DNA from: Lachnoclostridium sp. MSJ-17
GTDB taxonomy: Bacteria; Bacillota; Clostridia; Oscillospirales; Acutalibacteraceae
Assembly: GCF_018918205.1 (NCBI RefSeq)
Contig: NZ_JAHLQB010000122.1
Coordinates: forward strand, 1-33,763
DNA length: 33,763 nt
Direction: 5' to 3'
Below are positions 22,024 to 30,783 of the stretch, one piece after another; position 1 is the first letter of the stretch; each line of letters begins with the position of its first letter. A model generated the notes under the pieces. It did no database searches. It was not told where the DNA came from and worked only from the letters and a program-made list of their open reading frames with translations. A program made the position numbers and the translations under genes.

Positions 22024-23295
22024 ATGCAAAAACCGCTGGCTGACCGGTTCAGACCGCAGTCGCTCGACGATATCGTAGGTCAGAAGCACCTGCTCGGAGA
22101 AGGCAGACCGCTGAGAAAAATTATCGAGAGCGGCGACGTGCCGAACCTTATATTTTACGGACCCTCGGGCGTGGGCAAAACGACCCTCGCGGCCTACATC
22201 GCGAAGCAGACGCGCAAGACACTCAAAAAGCTCAACGGCACCACCGCCTCTACAGCCGATATCAAGGAGATCGTCGCGGGACTCAATACCTTTGAGGGAC
22301 TCAACGGAATCCTGCTCTACCTCGACGAGATCCAGTATTTCAACAAGAAGCAGCAGCAAACCCTCCTCGAGTACATAGAGAACGGCAGCATCACGCTCAT
22401 CGCTTCGACTACGGAGAACCCGTATTTTTATGTGTATAACGCGATCCTCAGCCGATCTACGGTTTTTGAGTTCAAGTCCGTAGAGCCGGAGGAGGTCGAG
22501 CGAGCCGTATTTCGCGCCGCTCAGATGCTCTCGCAGGAGCAGGGCATTGAAATCACCCTCGAGGACGGCTGCGCGAAAAAAATAGCCACCGGCTGCGGCG
22601 GCGACGTGCGAAAGGCTATGAATGCCCTCGAGCTTTCGGCGATCGCCACAGACTGCGTCGACGGGAAGAAGCATATTCTCGCTTCGACCGCCGAGGCTCT
22701 GTCACAAAAGAGCGCGATGCGCTACGACCGCGACGGCGACGAGCACTACGACATTGTTTCCGCGTATCAAAAAAGTATGCGCGGTTCGGATTCCGACGCG
22801 GCGCTGCACTATCTCGGCAGACTGCTCGAGGCGGGAGATCTGCCGTCAGCCTGCAGAAGACTCATGGTCTGCGCCTGCGAGGACGTCGGGCTTGCCTATC
22901 CGCAGATAATACCGATCGTAAAATCCTGCGTGGACATCGCGCAGGCTGTCGGCTTGCCCGAGGCGAGGATCCCTCTGGCGGACGCGGTAATTCTCGTCTG
23001 CAATTCGCCGAAGTCAAATTCCGGCTGTATCGCGATCGACAAGGCTGTCCGCGACATACGCCGCGGCAATACCGGACCCGTGCCGAGACAGCTCCAGAAC
23101 AAGCACTACGACGGCGAGGACTGTGAGAACAAGGGTCAGCACTACATCTATCCGCACGACTACCCGAACCACTACACCTATCAGCAGTATCTTCCGGACG
23201 CAATAAAGGACGCAAGGTATTACCAATATGGCGAAAACAAGAATGAACAGGCATATAAAGCGTATTGGGAAAAGATAAAAGGAATAGAACTATAG
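22024..23295 (+). CDS. rarA: Replication-associated recombination ATPase RarA (MgsA)
   Basis: The product is 423 aa with ATG 22024 after GGAGGTGACACACA. It is an AAA+ ATPase of the clamp-loader-like RarA/WRNIP1 family that acts at stalled replication forks. PLADRFRPQSLDDIVGQKHLL opens the domain. GPSGVGKTT is Walker A, YLDEIQYF is Walker B, IASTTENP is sensor 1, and GGDVRKAMNALE is the sensor 2 region. The tetramerisation domain (about 225-420) ends with HYDGEDCENKGQHY-type sequence typical of the family. Single gene, no obvious operon partner. Confidence 0.95.
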   Translation: MQKPLADRFRPQSLDDIVGQKHLLGEGRPLRKIIESGDVPNLIFYGPSGVGKTTLAAYIAKQTRKTLKKLNGTTASTADIKEIVAGLNTFEGLNGILLYLDEIQYFNKKQQQTLLEYIENGSITLIASTTENPYFYVYNAILSRSTVFEFKSVEPEEVERAVFRAAQMLSQEQGIEITLEDGCAKKIATGCGGDVRKAMNALELSAIATDCVDGKKHILASTAEALSQKSAMRYDRDGDEHYDIVSAYQKSMRGSDSDAALHYLGRLLEAGDLPSACRRLMVCACEDVGLAYPQIIPIVKSCVDIAQAVGLPEARIPLADAVILVCNSPKSNSGCIAIDKAVRDIRRGNTGPVPRQLQNKHYDGEDCENKGQHYIYPHDYPNHYTYQQYLPDAIKDARYYQYGENKNEQAYKAYWEKIKGIEL

Positions 23296-23403
23296 TGATT
23301 ATGCACAAATCCGACCGCGATTTTTCGTCACGCTAAAAACACATATTTTCTTTTACGGAAAAAAGCGAATTCCAAAATAATGTATGATATAGTAGTAATT
23401 ATA

Positions 23404-23421
23404 GGGTAGTATACACTACCC
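23404..23421. promoter_or_regulatory. Palindromic candidate operator before the starch operon
   Basis: GGGTAGT (23404-23410) and ACTACCC (23415-23421) around ATAC, located about 55 bp before the start codon and just after possible -10 boxes (TATGAT/TATAGT at about 23382-23394). A regulator of starch use could bind here. No regulator gene is adjacent. Confidence 0.5.
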
Positions 23422-23475
23422 GTTGTGAGTACATTTTATGAGAGTAAACATTTAGAAGTATGGAGGAACATCACT

Positions 23476-25071
23476 ATGGTAAAAAAGCAACACAAATTCC
23501 TTTGCCTTGTTCTCTGTCTGGCTCTTGTTGTGACTGCCGTTATGGTAGGCGCTGTGAGCGCTTTTGCGGCGAGCGGCGACAAGGTCTATGTCAAGGCGAA
23601 CAACGGCTGGTCAAATCTCCACTGCTACATGTGGAACGGCAACGGCGAAAGCAAAAACGCCGACTGGCCGGGCGTTAAGATGACTGACGAAGGAAACAGC
23701 GTTTATTCCTATACGCTGTCAGGCGATTTCGAGAAGATCATCTTCAACAAGGGCGAAGGCGGCAACGGCAATCAGACCGATGATATGAGCTATCCCGGCG
23801 CCAACAAGATCTACGACCTCAGCACGGGTCAGTGGAGCGACTACGGCAGCGATCCCACAACTCCCGGCCCCACAACTCCCACAACTCCCGTTCCCACAAC
23901 ACCCTCGGATGACCTTGTGGTATATTTCAGGAACACCGATAAATGGACTACCGTTAAGTGCTACATGTGGAACAGCGATTCCGACAAGAACGCCGCATGG
24001 TCGGGCGAGGATATGACTGACCTCGGCGACGGCGTCTGGATGTACACCGCAAAGAAACAGTACGCTAGTTGCATCTTCAACAACGGCAGCACCAAGACTG
24101 ACGACCTCACCGCGAGCTATGGTCAGATATTTGACTGGTCAACAAAGCAGTGGAGCCCTTACGACGATAAGGATGTGCGCGTGACCTCCTTTACCGCCAC
24201 ACCCTCTTCCGAGATCTACACCGGCACCGACGTAACTCTCGCGGCTGAGGCGACAAGCAAGAAGAGCTCCAACGTATTCTACAAGTTCAGCGTAACAAAC
24301 GCTTCCGGCGGCACATCTGTCGTTTCCAATTTCAGCTCCGCAAAGAGCGTTACCTGGACTCCCACAACAGCGGGCAGCTACACCGTTACCCTCGACGTCA
24401 AGGACGACGCAGGCAACGAGAACAGCAAGTCACTCACACTTTCCGTTGCGGCTGACACCGGCGTTACCAACCCGATCATCAAGAAGGTAACTCCCGCAAA
24501 CCTCAACCTCATCAAGAAGGGCACAGCGGCTACCGTATCCGTTACCGCGGGCGGCGGTCAGACCGGCACGAATCTGCTCTTCTACAAGTACATCGTTACC
24601 GACCCCAACGGCGTGACCAACACTCCGTACTATACGCTCAACAAGACATATCAGTTCACCCCCACCATGGACGGCAACTACTCTGTTGAGGTGTTTGTTC
24701 AGGCTTCCGATAACTCGACAATCAGCAGGGTTTACACCTACACAGCTACCGGCGGCGATATTCCCACTCCGACCGAGCCTGTGACCCAGCCCACAACTCA
24801 GAAGCCCACCACGGTTGCTCCCACCACAGCTCCCGTAACCACAGTTCCGCCCACACCGACTGTTCCGACTACAACCTCACCGTCCGGCTATCAGTTCGGC
24901 GACGCGAATATGGATGGCTATGTCAACATCAAGGACGCTACCTATGTTCAGAAGTACTGCGCTGAGTACGCAGACGCTAAGGTTATCGACCTGAACACTG
25001 CTGACATGAACCGCGACGGCAAAATTACTGTAGTAGATGCTACATACATTCAGATTCTGATCGCCCAGTAA
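23476..25071 (+). CDS. Secreted dockerin protein with two CBM26-like starch-binding modules
   Basis: The start is ATG 23476 behind GGAGG; the frame from 23425 is rejected. The product is 531 aa. Signal peptide to about residue 32. Two repeated starch-binding modules of CBM26 type (about 36-123 and 146-230) share VxxYMWN-type strands and the FNKG/FNNG...TDD turn, and are joined by a Pro/Thr linker. Two Ig-like domains follow (about 231-335 and 335-435), then a Pro/Thr linker (about 440-475) and a dockerin (476-531) with loops DANMDGYVNIKDA and DMNRDGKITVVDA. No catalytic domain is present, so it is a binding component that would tether starch to a cohesin scaffold, similar in idea to the Sas proteins of R. 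bromii. The amylase gene follows 15 bp downstream. Confidence 0.87.
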   Translation: MVKKQHKFLCLVLCLALVVTAVMVGAVSAFAASGDKVYVKANNGWSNLHCYMWNGNGESKNADWPGVKMTDEGNSVYSYTLSGDFEKIIFNKGEGGNGNQTDDMSYPGANKIYDLSTGQWSDYGSDPTTPGPTTPTTPVPTTPSDDLVVYFRNTDKWTTVKCYMWNSDSDKNAAWSGEDMTDLGDGVWMYTAKKQYASCIFNNGSTKTDDLTASYGQIFDWSTKQWSPYDDKDVRVTSFTATPSSEIYTGTDVTLAAEATSKKSSNVFYKFSVTNASGGTSVVSNFSSAKSVTWTPTTAGSYTVTLDVKDDAGNENSKSLTLSVAADTGVTNPIIKKVTPANLNLIKKGTAATVSVTAGGGQTGTNLLFYKYIVTDPNGVTNTPYYTLNKTYQFTPTMDGNYSVEVFVQASDNSTISRVYTYTATGGDIPTPTEPVTQPTTQKPTTVAPTTAPVTTVPPTPTVPTTTSPSGYQFGDANMDGYVNIKDATYVQKYCAEYADAKVIDLNTADMNRDGKITVVDATYIQILIAQ

Positions 25072-25086
25072 TAAGGAGAGTAAGCT

Positions 25087-27483
25087 ATGACAGGTATCAA
25101 ACGTGTAATCGCACTGATGCTCGTCCTGCTTATTGTCACTGCGACAGGAATAATTACAGCTAATGCTTTGGAAACCTCGGAGAAATCCGGGGTTTCTCTG
25201 TCTGAAACTGAAATTATCGTGTACGCAAGGCAGGACGGACTTGAACAGCCGTATATTTATCTTTGGAACTCACTCCCGACAAACAGCGCGATGTCGAAAT
25301 CCTACCCCGGAGAGAAGATGACCGAATCGGGCAAGTGGTTCACTTATTCGATCAAGGGCGTCATCAAGGTGAACGCTCTGATAACCGGAGCGGACGGAAA
25401 GCAGTATTCGCGTGAGTACAAGCTGACCGCATCCGAGGGAGAACAGGCAAAATACTGGTTCTCAAACGGCAAATGGAAAAAGTACAATCCCGACGAGGTC
25501 GACCCCAAGGAAAGCGTCGATATGCGTGAGGAGAGCATTTACTTTGTAATGACGACCCGCTTCTACGACGGCGACAGCGGCAACAACGTTCACTGCTGGG
25601 ACGACAGCAAGGCGGGCAATCCCGACTCAGACCCGGCGTGGCGCGGAGATTTCAAGGGTCTTGCCGAGAAGCTCGACTATATCAAGGCGCTCGGTTTTTC
25701 GGCGATCTGGGTGACTCCCGTAGTCACCAACGCCTCGGGCTACGACTACCACGGCTACCACGCGATGGATTTTTCCACCGTCGACAAGCGCTACGAGAGC
25801 GACGACTTTGATTTTGAGGATCTGATAAAAGCCGTTCACGACAAGGGCATGAAGATAATCCAGGACGTAGTATGGCAGCACACGGGCAACTTCGGCGAAG
25901 CGTTTTTCTGTCCGCTATTTGAGAAGGACTACAGCGCCGACCTTTCAAATCTCGAGGAATCGATGGTTCCGACAAAGTATCTTCTCGATTCCTACGGACT
26001 CAGCTCACCCGAGGAATACTGGGCTCAGAAGGGTGAGCTTCAGTACAGGCAGCGCCTGAACCTGATGAAGAACGTCGATTATCCGGCGGAGGTCGGAAAC
26101 TCCAAGGGGCTGCAGCCCGACAAGAGCGACTACGACAGCGTAAAGGTGTCCGACAGCAAGATATACAATCCCAATAACTATTACCATACAGGCTACTTCC
26201 AGAGTCTTAACTGGGACGACTGGAGCTGCAAATTCTGTCAGATCGAGGGCGACTGTGTTGACCTCAACACCGAGAATCCCGCAGTTGCGGAGTATGTGAC
26301 CGATTCCTACAGCAAGTATATCGAGATGGGCGTCGACGGCTTCCGCGTCGATACCGTAAGGCACATTCCGCGGGTTGCGCTGAATATCATGTTCAACCAA
26401 CAGATCCTCGACGCCGCTAAGGTAGCAGGCAACCCGAACTTTTTGATGTTCGGCGAAATCTGTACCCGATATACACAGACGTGGTACAGAGGTCACGCTG
26501 AGGAGAGCTCTCCGTACTACACATGGAAGGAAAGCAATCCCGAGTGGGAGAAAAACTGGTCGTGGGGTACTACCGCCAAGGATATCAACGACAACATGAA
26601 CCTCACCTTCGACCACTATTTAGCTGAGGACGATCCTTCCGACGAGCCGACCTCGGACAACGCCTTCCTCAAGGGCATTACCTACCACACGCCCGACAGA
26701 AGCATGTCCTCTGGCATGGAGGCGATCGACTTCCAGATGCACCGCCTGTTCAGCAGCGCCAAGGGCGCGTTTGACATCGGAAAGAGCGGCGACAAGTATT
26801 ACAACGACTCGACCTACAGTGTCATGTATGTTGATTCACACGACTATTCACCCGAATCGCCGAACGAAAAGACCAGATTCGAGGGCGGAACCCAGACATG
26901 GGCGGAGAACCTCGATTTGATATTTACCTTCCGCGGAATTCCCTGCCTGTACTACGGCTCGGAGGTAGAGTTCCAGAAGGGCGAGCTTATCGACGTCGGT
27001 CCCAACGCTCCGCTTTCGACAACGGGACGCGCCTACTTCGGAGATTATCTCGAGGGTACGGTCGAAGCTAACGATTTCAGCGACTATAGCGCAACCGGCA
27101 ATGTCAAGAAAACCCTCGAAAAGCCGCTTGCACAGCATCTTTCAAAGCTCAACGCTATCCGCCGCGCGATACCCGCTCTGCAAAAGGGTCAGTACACCGC
27201 TTCATCGGCGAATGTCAGCGGAGATATCGCGTTTATCCGCCGCTATACCGACGAGAACACAGACAGCCTCGCCTGCGTAAGCATTTCCGGCGCCGCGACC
27301 TTCAAGGGTCTGCCGAACGGCAAGTACATCGATGCAGTCACAGGCGACGTTCAGAACGTCACCGACGGCACCCTCAAGGTAGGCGCGATCGGAAAGGCGA
27401 ATATGCGCGTTTACGTCTGCTGCGGCGAGGGCTTCACCGGCATCGACGGCGAAATCGGCTCAGAGAGTACATATTTGAAGTAA
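25087..27483 (+). CDS. Secreted GH13 alpha-amylase with N-terminal starch-binding module
   Basis: The product is 798 aa with ATG 25087 after AAGGAGAG. Signal peptide (about 1-27); a CBM26-like module (about 40-135) related to those in the preceding gene; GH13 barrel from about 148. Conserved regions: I DVVWQH (260-265, where most members have Asn instead of Gln), II DGFRVDTVRH with nucleophile D422, III MFGEI with acid/base E457, IV YVDSHD with D586. A C-terminal beta domain closes at about 798 and no dockerin follows. The enzyme should cut internal alpha-1,4 links in starch. Operon position with the starch-binding dockerin protein suggests joint action, the amylase being free or held by its own binding module. 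Confidence 0.93.
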   Translation: MTGIKRVIALMLVLLIVTATGIITANALETSEKSGVSLSETEIIVYARQDGLEQPYIYLWNSLPTNSAMSKSYPGEKMTESGKWFTYSIKGVIKVNALITGADGKQYSREYKLTASEGEQAKYWFSNGKWKKYNPDEVDPKESVDMREESIYFVMTTRFYDGDSGNNVHCWDDSKAGNPDSDPAWRGDFKGLAEKLDYIKALGFSAIWVTPVVTNASGYDYHGYHAMDFSTVDKRYESDDFDFEDLIKAVHDKGMKIIQDVVWQHTGNFGEAFFCPLFEKDYSADLSNLEESMVPTKYLLDSYGLSSPEEYWAQKGELQYRQRLNLMKNVDYPAEVGNSKGLQPDKSDYDSVKVSDSKIYNPNNYYHTGYFQSLNWDDWSCKFCQIEGDCVDLNTENPAVAEYVTDSYSKYIEMGVDGFRVDTVRHIPRVALNIMFNQQILDAAKVAGNPNFLMFGEICTRYTQTWYRGHAEESSPYYTWKESNPEWEKNWSWGTTAKDINDNMNLTFDHYLAEDDPSDEPTSDNAFLKGITYHTPDRSMSSGMEAIDFQMHRLFSSAKGAFDIGKSGDKYYNDSTYSVMYVDSHDYSPESPNEKTRFEGGTQTWAENLDLIFTFRGIPCLYYGSEVEFQKGELIDVGPNAPLSTTGRAYFGDYLEGTVEANDFSDYSATGNVKKTLEKPLAQHLSKLNAIRRAIPALQKGQYTASSANVSGDIAFIRRYTDENTDSLACVSISGAATFKGLPNGKYIDAVTGDVQNVTDGTLKVGAIGKANMRVYVCCGEGFTGIDGEIGSESTYLK

Positions 27484-27528
27484 ATAATGTGCGTTATCGC
27501 ATACTAAAATATTTAAGAGGTGTTTTTT

Positions 27529-27774
27529 ATGAACAAGACAGATTTTATCGCTGAGCTCTGCAAAAAGACAGGACTCAGCACTGAGGACGGTACAAAGGTC
27601 AACGACGTGATCGAGAGCAACAACCTTCTCGGCAACGCTGCGAAGATCGTAAGTCAGATTGCTGCAAAGCTCAACATCAGCGAGGAGCAGGCTCAGGATA
27701 TTCTCGCAAAGGCGAAGGATATCATCGGCGGCGGACTTATGGACAAAATCAAGAATCCGTTCGGCGGTCAGTAA
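27529..27774 (+). CDS. Small helical protein, 81 aa, unknown function
   Basis: ATG 27529 follows AAGAGGTG; the GTG at 27520 overlaps that site. The protein is all-helical with two similar helical halves (MNKTDFIAELCKKTGLSTED; IAAKLNISEEQAQDILAKAK) and a Gly-rich end (IIGGGLMDKIKNPFGGQ). Cytoplasmic, no membrane helix. The first half faintly recalls HU-type or DUF937-like N-termini, but not enough for a call. It could be read through from the amylase, 45 bp upstream. Confidence 0.75.
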   Translation: MNKTDFIAELCKKTGLSTEDGTKVNDVIESNNLLGNAAKIVSQIAAKLNISEEQAQDILAKAKDIIGGGLMDKIKNPFGGQ

Positions 27775-27795
27775 TAAGCAATAAGACAAAACAAA

Positions 27796-27834
27796 ACGCC
27801 CGGCGCTTCTGCGTCGGGCGTAATATTTTTTTTG
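27796..27834. terminator. Strong terminator between the small gene and putP
   Basis: ACGCCCGGCGC (27796-27806) pairs with GCGTCGGGCGT (27811-27821), loop TTCT, with T8 shortly after. Plus-strand use is clear; on the minus strand GTTTTGTTTTG follows, so it may also stop putP. Confidence 0.88.
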
Positions 27835-27835
27835 A

Positions 27836-29398
27836 TCAGATTTCGATAGTCTTGATCGACTCAAACTCCTTGACGATATCGTCGGAGGGCTTCTTTGAAA
27901 TCAGAGAAACCACAACGTTTACGATGAGCGCGAGGAAGAAGCCGATAGCGAGGGAGTAAAGACCCGTTGCCGCAGCGGGAGTCTGACCGCCTGCGAGCGG
28001 AATGTAGTCCCAGACGATAACGGTGAGAGCGCCAACAGCCATGCCGCTGACTGCGCCGGCGAGTGTTGAGCGCTTCCAGAACAGAGCGAGGAGAACTACG
28101 GGACCGAATGCGGAGCCGAAGCCTGCCCAAGCGTCTGAAACAAGACCCATGATGCTCGAGGAGGGGTCAAGCGCGATGAAGAAGGCGATAACCGCGACAA
28201 CTACGACGGCGATCTTGCCGACAAAGAGCGCGTTCTTCTCGGAAGCGTTCTTCTTGATAACGCCCTTGTACATATCCTCGGAAACAGCGGAAGCGGTAAC
28301 GAGGAGCTGACTGTCGGCGGTGGACATGATCGCCGCGAGAATACCGCAGAGGAAGATGCCGCCGATGAAGATGAGCACGCCGTTGTTCGAGAAGATATCC
28401 TGAATCAGGCGGATAAACGCGGTTTCGCTGGAGCCTGCCTCAAGCTGAGTGCTGAGGTAGCCTCTTGCGATCATACCGATAAGGCAGGCAGCCGCGAGTG
28501 AGAGGATAACCCAGATAATAGCGATCTTTCTGGACTTCTTGACCTCCGTCTCGTTCTTGATAGCCATGAAGCGAATGATGATGTGGGGCATGCCGAAGTA
28601 GCCGAGACCCCACGCGAGGCTTGAGATGATCGATACGGGAGATACGGCGGAGCCGTCTGTGTTCTTGAAGAAGTCGAGGTAGTTCTCGGGATTCTCAACA
28701 CCCTTGGAAATAAGCGCCTGAGAGAAGCCCTGATCCCATGTGAGGATAGCGTAGGCGACGATCGGAACTGCGAGGATCGCGACAAGCATCAGCAGACCCT
28801 GAATAAGGTCGGTGGTGCAAACCGCCTTGAAGCCGCCCATGAAGGTGTAGATAAGGATTACGACGGAAGCGATGATCAGACCGATAAGGTAAGCGGTGTG
28901 ATCCATTTCGCCGTTCTGACTGTTGCCGAAGAGTGTTGCAAAGAGCTTTGCGCCGGAGCTGAACGCCGAAGCCGTGTAGACCGCGAAGAAGATGGCGATG
29001 ATGATTGCTGAAACGATTTTGATAACGCCCTTCTTGTCACGGTAGCGGTTCTGGAAGAAGCTGGGGATAGTCAGCGAGTTGCCCGCTACGATGGTGTATT
29101 TCCTCAGTCTTGAGGAAACGATGTACCAGTTGAGAATTGTGCCGAGCAGCAGACCGATTGCGATCCACACCTCGCCGGTACCCGCAAGGTATACCGAGCC
29201 GGGAAGACCCATCAGCAGCCAGCCGCTCATATCGGAAGCCTGTGCGGAAAGAGCCGCAGTCCAGCCGCCGAGGTTTCTGCCGCCGAGGAAATAGTCCTCG
29301 TTGTTTTTGGTTTTCCTCGAGTAAACAACGCCGATTGCGATCATAACCAGCATGTAAAACGCGAAGGCAACCAAAACAATAATATTGCTTGTTGTCAT
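27836..29398 (-). CDS. putP: Sodium/proline symporter
   Basis: The product is 520 aa with ATG 29398 after AAAGGAGGAAC. It is a member of the sodium:solute symporter family with about 13 membrane helices. The PutP type is indicated by EDYFLGGRNLGGW, ALSAQASDMSGWLLMGLPG (sodium/proline site), FMGGFKAVCTTDLIQG and ILAAIMSTADSQLLV. It imports proline with sodium for nutrition or osmoprotection. Transcribed alone and leftward between two rightward groups. Confidence 0.93.
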   Translation of the reverse strand: MTTSNIIVLVAFAFYMLVMIAIGVVYSRKTKNNEDYFLGGRNLGGWTAALSAQASDMSGWLLMGLPGSVYLAGTGEVWIAIGLLLGTILNWYIVSSRLRKYTIVAGNSLTIPSFFQNRYRDKKGVIKIVSAIIIAIFFAVYTASAFSSGAKLFATLFGNSQNGEMDHTAYLIGLIIASVVILIYTFMGGFKAVCTTDLIQGLLMLVAILAVPIVAYAILTWDQGFSQALISKGVENPENYLDFFKNTDGSAVSPVSIISSLAWGLGYFGMPHIIIRFMAIKNETEVKKSRKIAIIWVILSLAAACLIGMIARGYLSTQLEAGSSETAFIRLIQDIFSNNGVLIFIGGIFLCGILAAIMSTADSQLLVTASAVSEDMYKGVIKKNASEKNALFVGKIAVVVVAVIAFFIALDPSSSIMGLVSDAWAGFGSAFGPVVLLALFWKRSTLAGAVSGMAVGALTVIVWDYIPLAGGQTPAAATGLYSLAIGFFLALIVNVVVSLISKKPSDDIVKEFESIKTIEI

Positions 29399-29529
29399 TT
29401 TCGGATGTTCCTCCTTTATTTACTTACAACATACTTCATAAGTTTAACATATTAAAGTGAAAAAATCAATAATTATTTTACAAGAATTTGTTATTTTATA
29501 ATATTTTATAACCAATACTGCATTGGTAG

Positions 29530-29558
29530 TTGATTTGAACGGAAAAAAGTAATATAAT
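29530..29558 (+). promoter_or_regulatory. Promoter of the alr-polA operon
   Basis: TTGATT (29530-29535), 17 bp, TATAAT (29553-29558). Confidence 0.75.
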
Positions 29559-29607
29559 ATGTATAAATATGTAATGAAACATGTTGTTTCAGAGAAGAGG
29601 TATTATT

Positions 29608-30783
29608 GTGGATTTTGTCAAGAGAACATGGGCTGAGATTTCGCTCGACGCCATTGCGCATAATTTCAACGAGATTCGAAATAAAACAAAGGGAGCAAAG
29701 CTTTGCTGTGTGATCAAGGCTGATGGCTACGGACACGGCGCCGCCGAGCTTGCGCAGCTTTACGAGAATCTCGGCGCGGATTTTTTCGCGGTGTCGAATA
29801 TCGACGAGGGAATTGAGATCCGCAACGCCGGCACCACGCTCCCGATTCTGATTCTCGGCTACACTCCCGTAAGAGACGTATCAAAGCTCTGTGAATACAA
29901 CATCAGCCAGGCGGTTTTCTCACTCGATTACGCGAGGAGCCTGTCAGCCGAATGCGAAAAATCCGGCTGCACCTGCAAAATCCACATCAAGGCTGATACC
30001 GGTATGAGCCGCATAGGTTTTATGTGTCAGGAATTCCCACGCGATAATAATTCTCTTGAAGAAATATACGAAGCCTGCAATCTTCCTCACCTGATTCCCG
30101 AGGGCATGTTCACCCACTTCTGCGTTTCCGACGAGAGCGAGGACGGCAGAGATTTCACCGGGAAGCAGTACTCAAATTTCATTCACGTCCGCGACGCCCT
30201 CGCAGAAAAGGGCAGGACTTTTGAATATTGCCACTGCTCAAACAGCGGCGCGATCGAGGACTATTCCGATACCTACTGCGATATGGTGCGCGCGGGCATT
30301 ATCCTCTACGGACTTGCACCGTCGCCGAAGCTCAGCGGCAGGCTCGACCTTGTTCCCGCAATGACGCTCAAGACCTCAGTCGCCTATGTCAAGGAGCTCA
30401 AAAAGGGCGCGACGATCTCCTACGGCAGAACCTTCACCGCTGAAAAGGACATGAGGATCGCGACCGTTCCTATCGGTTACGCCGACGGCTACGTCAGGGC
30501 GAACGCGAAGGACGGCTATATGCTCGTAAACGGACAGAAGGCTAAGATAGTCGGCAGGATATGCATGGATCAGACCATGCTCGACGTCACCGACATCGAC
30601 CACATCGAGCAGGGCGACGAGGTGATTGTTTTCGGAACGGGCGAAAAAGGCGAGCCAACCGCGGATACTCTCGCCGCAAATACGGATACAATAAACTACG
30701 AGGTCGTTTGTCTTGTCGGCAAGCGCGTACCGCGTATTTACTATAAAAACGGAAAAATGACCGAGGTGATGTACAAGCTATGA
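29608..30783 (+). CDS. alr: Alanine racemase
   Basis: The start is GTG 29608, 7 bp after GAAGAGG; the upstream ATG at 29581 has no site. The product is 391 aa. It makes D-alanine for peptidoglycan. KRTWAEISLDAIAHNF opens the barrel, CCVIKADGYGHGA carries the PLP Lys, HIKADTGMSRIGF and GIILYGLAPS follow, and SYGRTFTAEKDM carries the second catalytic Tyr, with IATVPIGYADGY and GRICMDQTMLDVT in the C-terminal domain. It overlaps polA by 4 bp (ATGA). Confidence 0.96.
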   Translation: MDFVKRTWAEISLDAIAHNFNEIRNKTKGAKLCCVIKADGYGHGAAELAQLYENLGADFFAVSNIDEGIEIRNAGTTLPILILGYTPVRDVSKLCEYNISQAVFSLDYARSLSAECEKSGCTCKIHIKADTGMSRIGFMCQEFPRDNNSLEEIYEACNLPHLIPEGMFTHFCVSDESEDGRDFTGKQYSNFIHVRDALAEKGRTFEYCHCSNSGAIEDYSDTYCDMVRAGIILYGLAPSPKLSGRLDLVPAMTLKTSVAYVKELKKGATISYGRTFTAEKDMRIATVPIGYADGYVRANAKDGYMLVNGQKAKIVGRICMDQTMLDVTDIDHIEQGDEVIVFGTGEKGEPTADTLAANTDTINYEVVCLVGKRVPRIYYKNGKMTEVMYKL

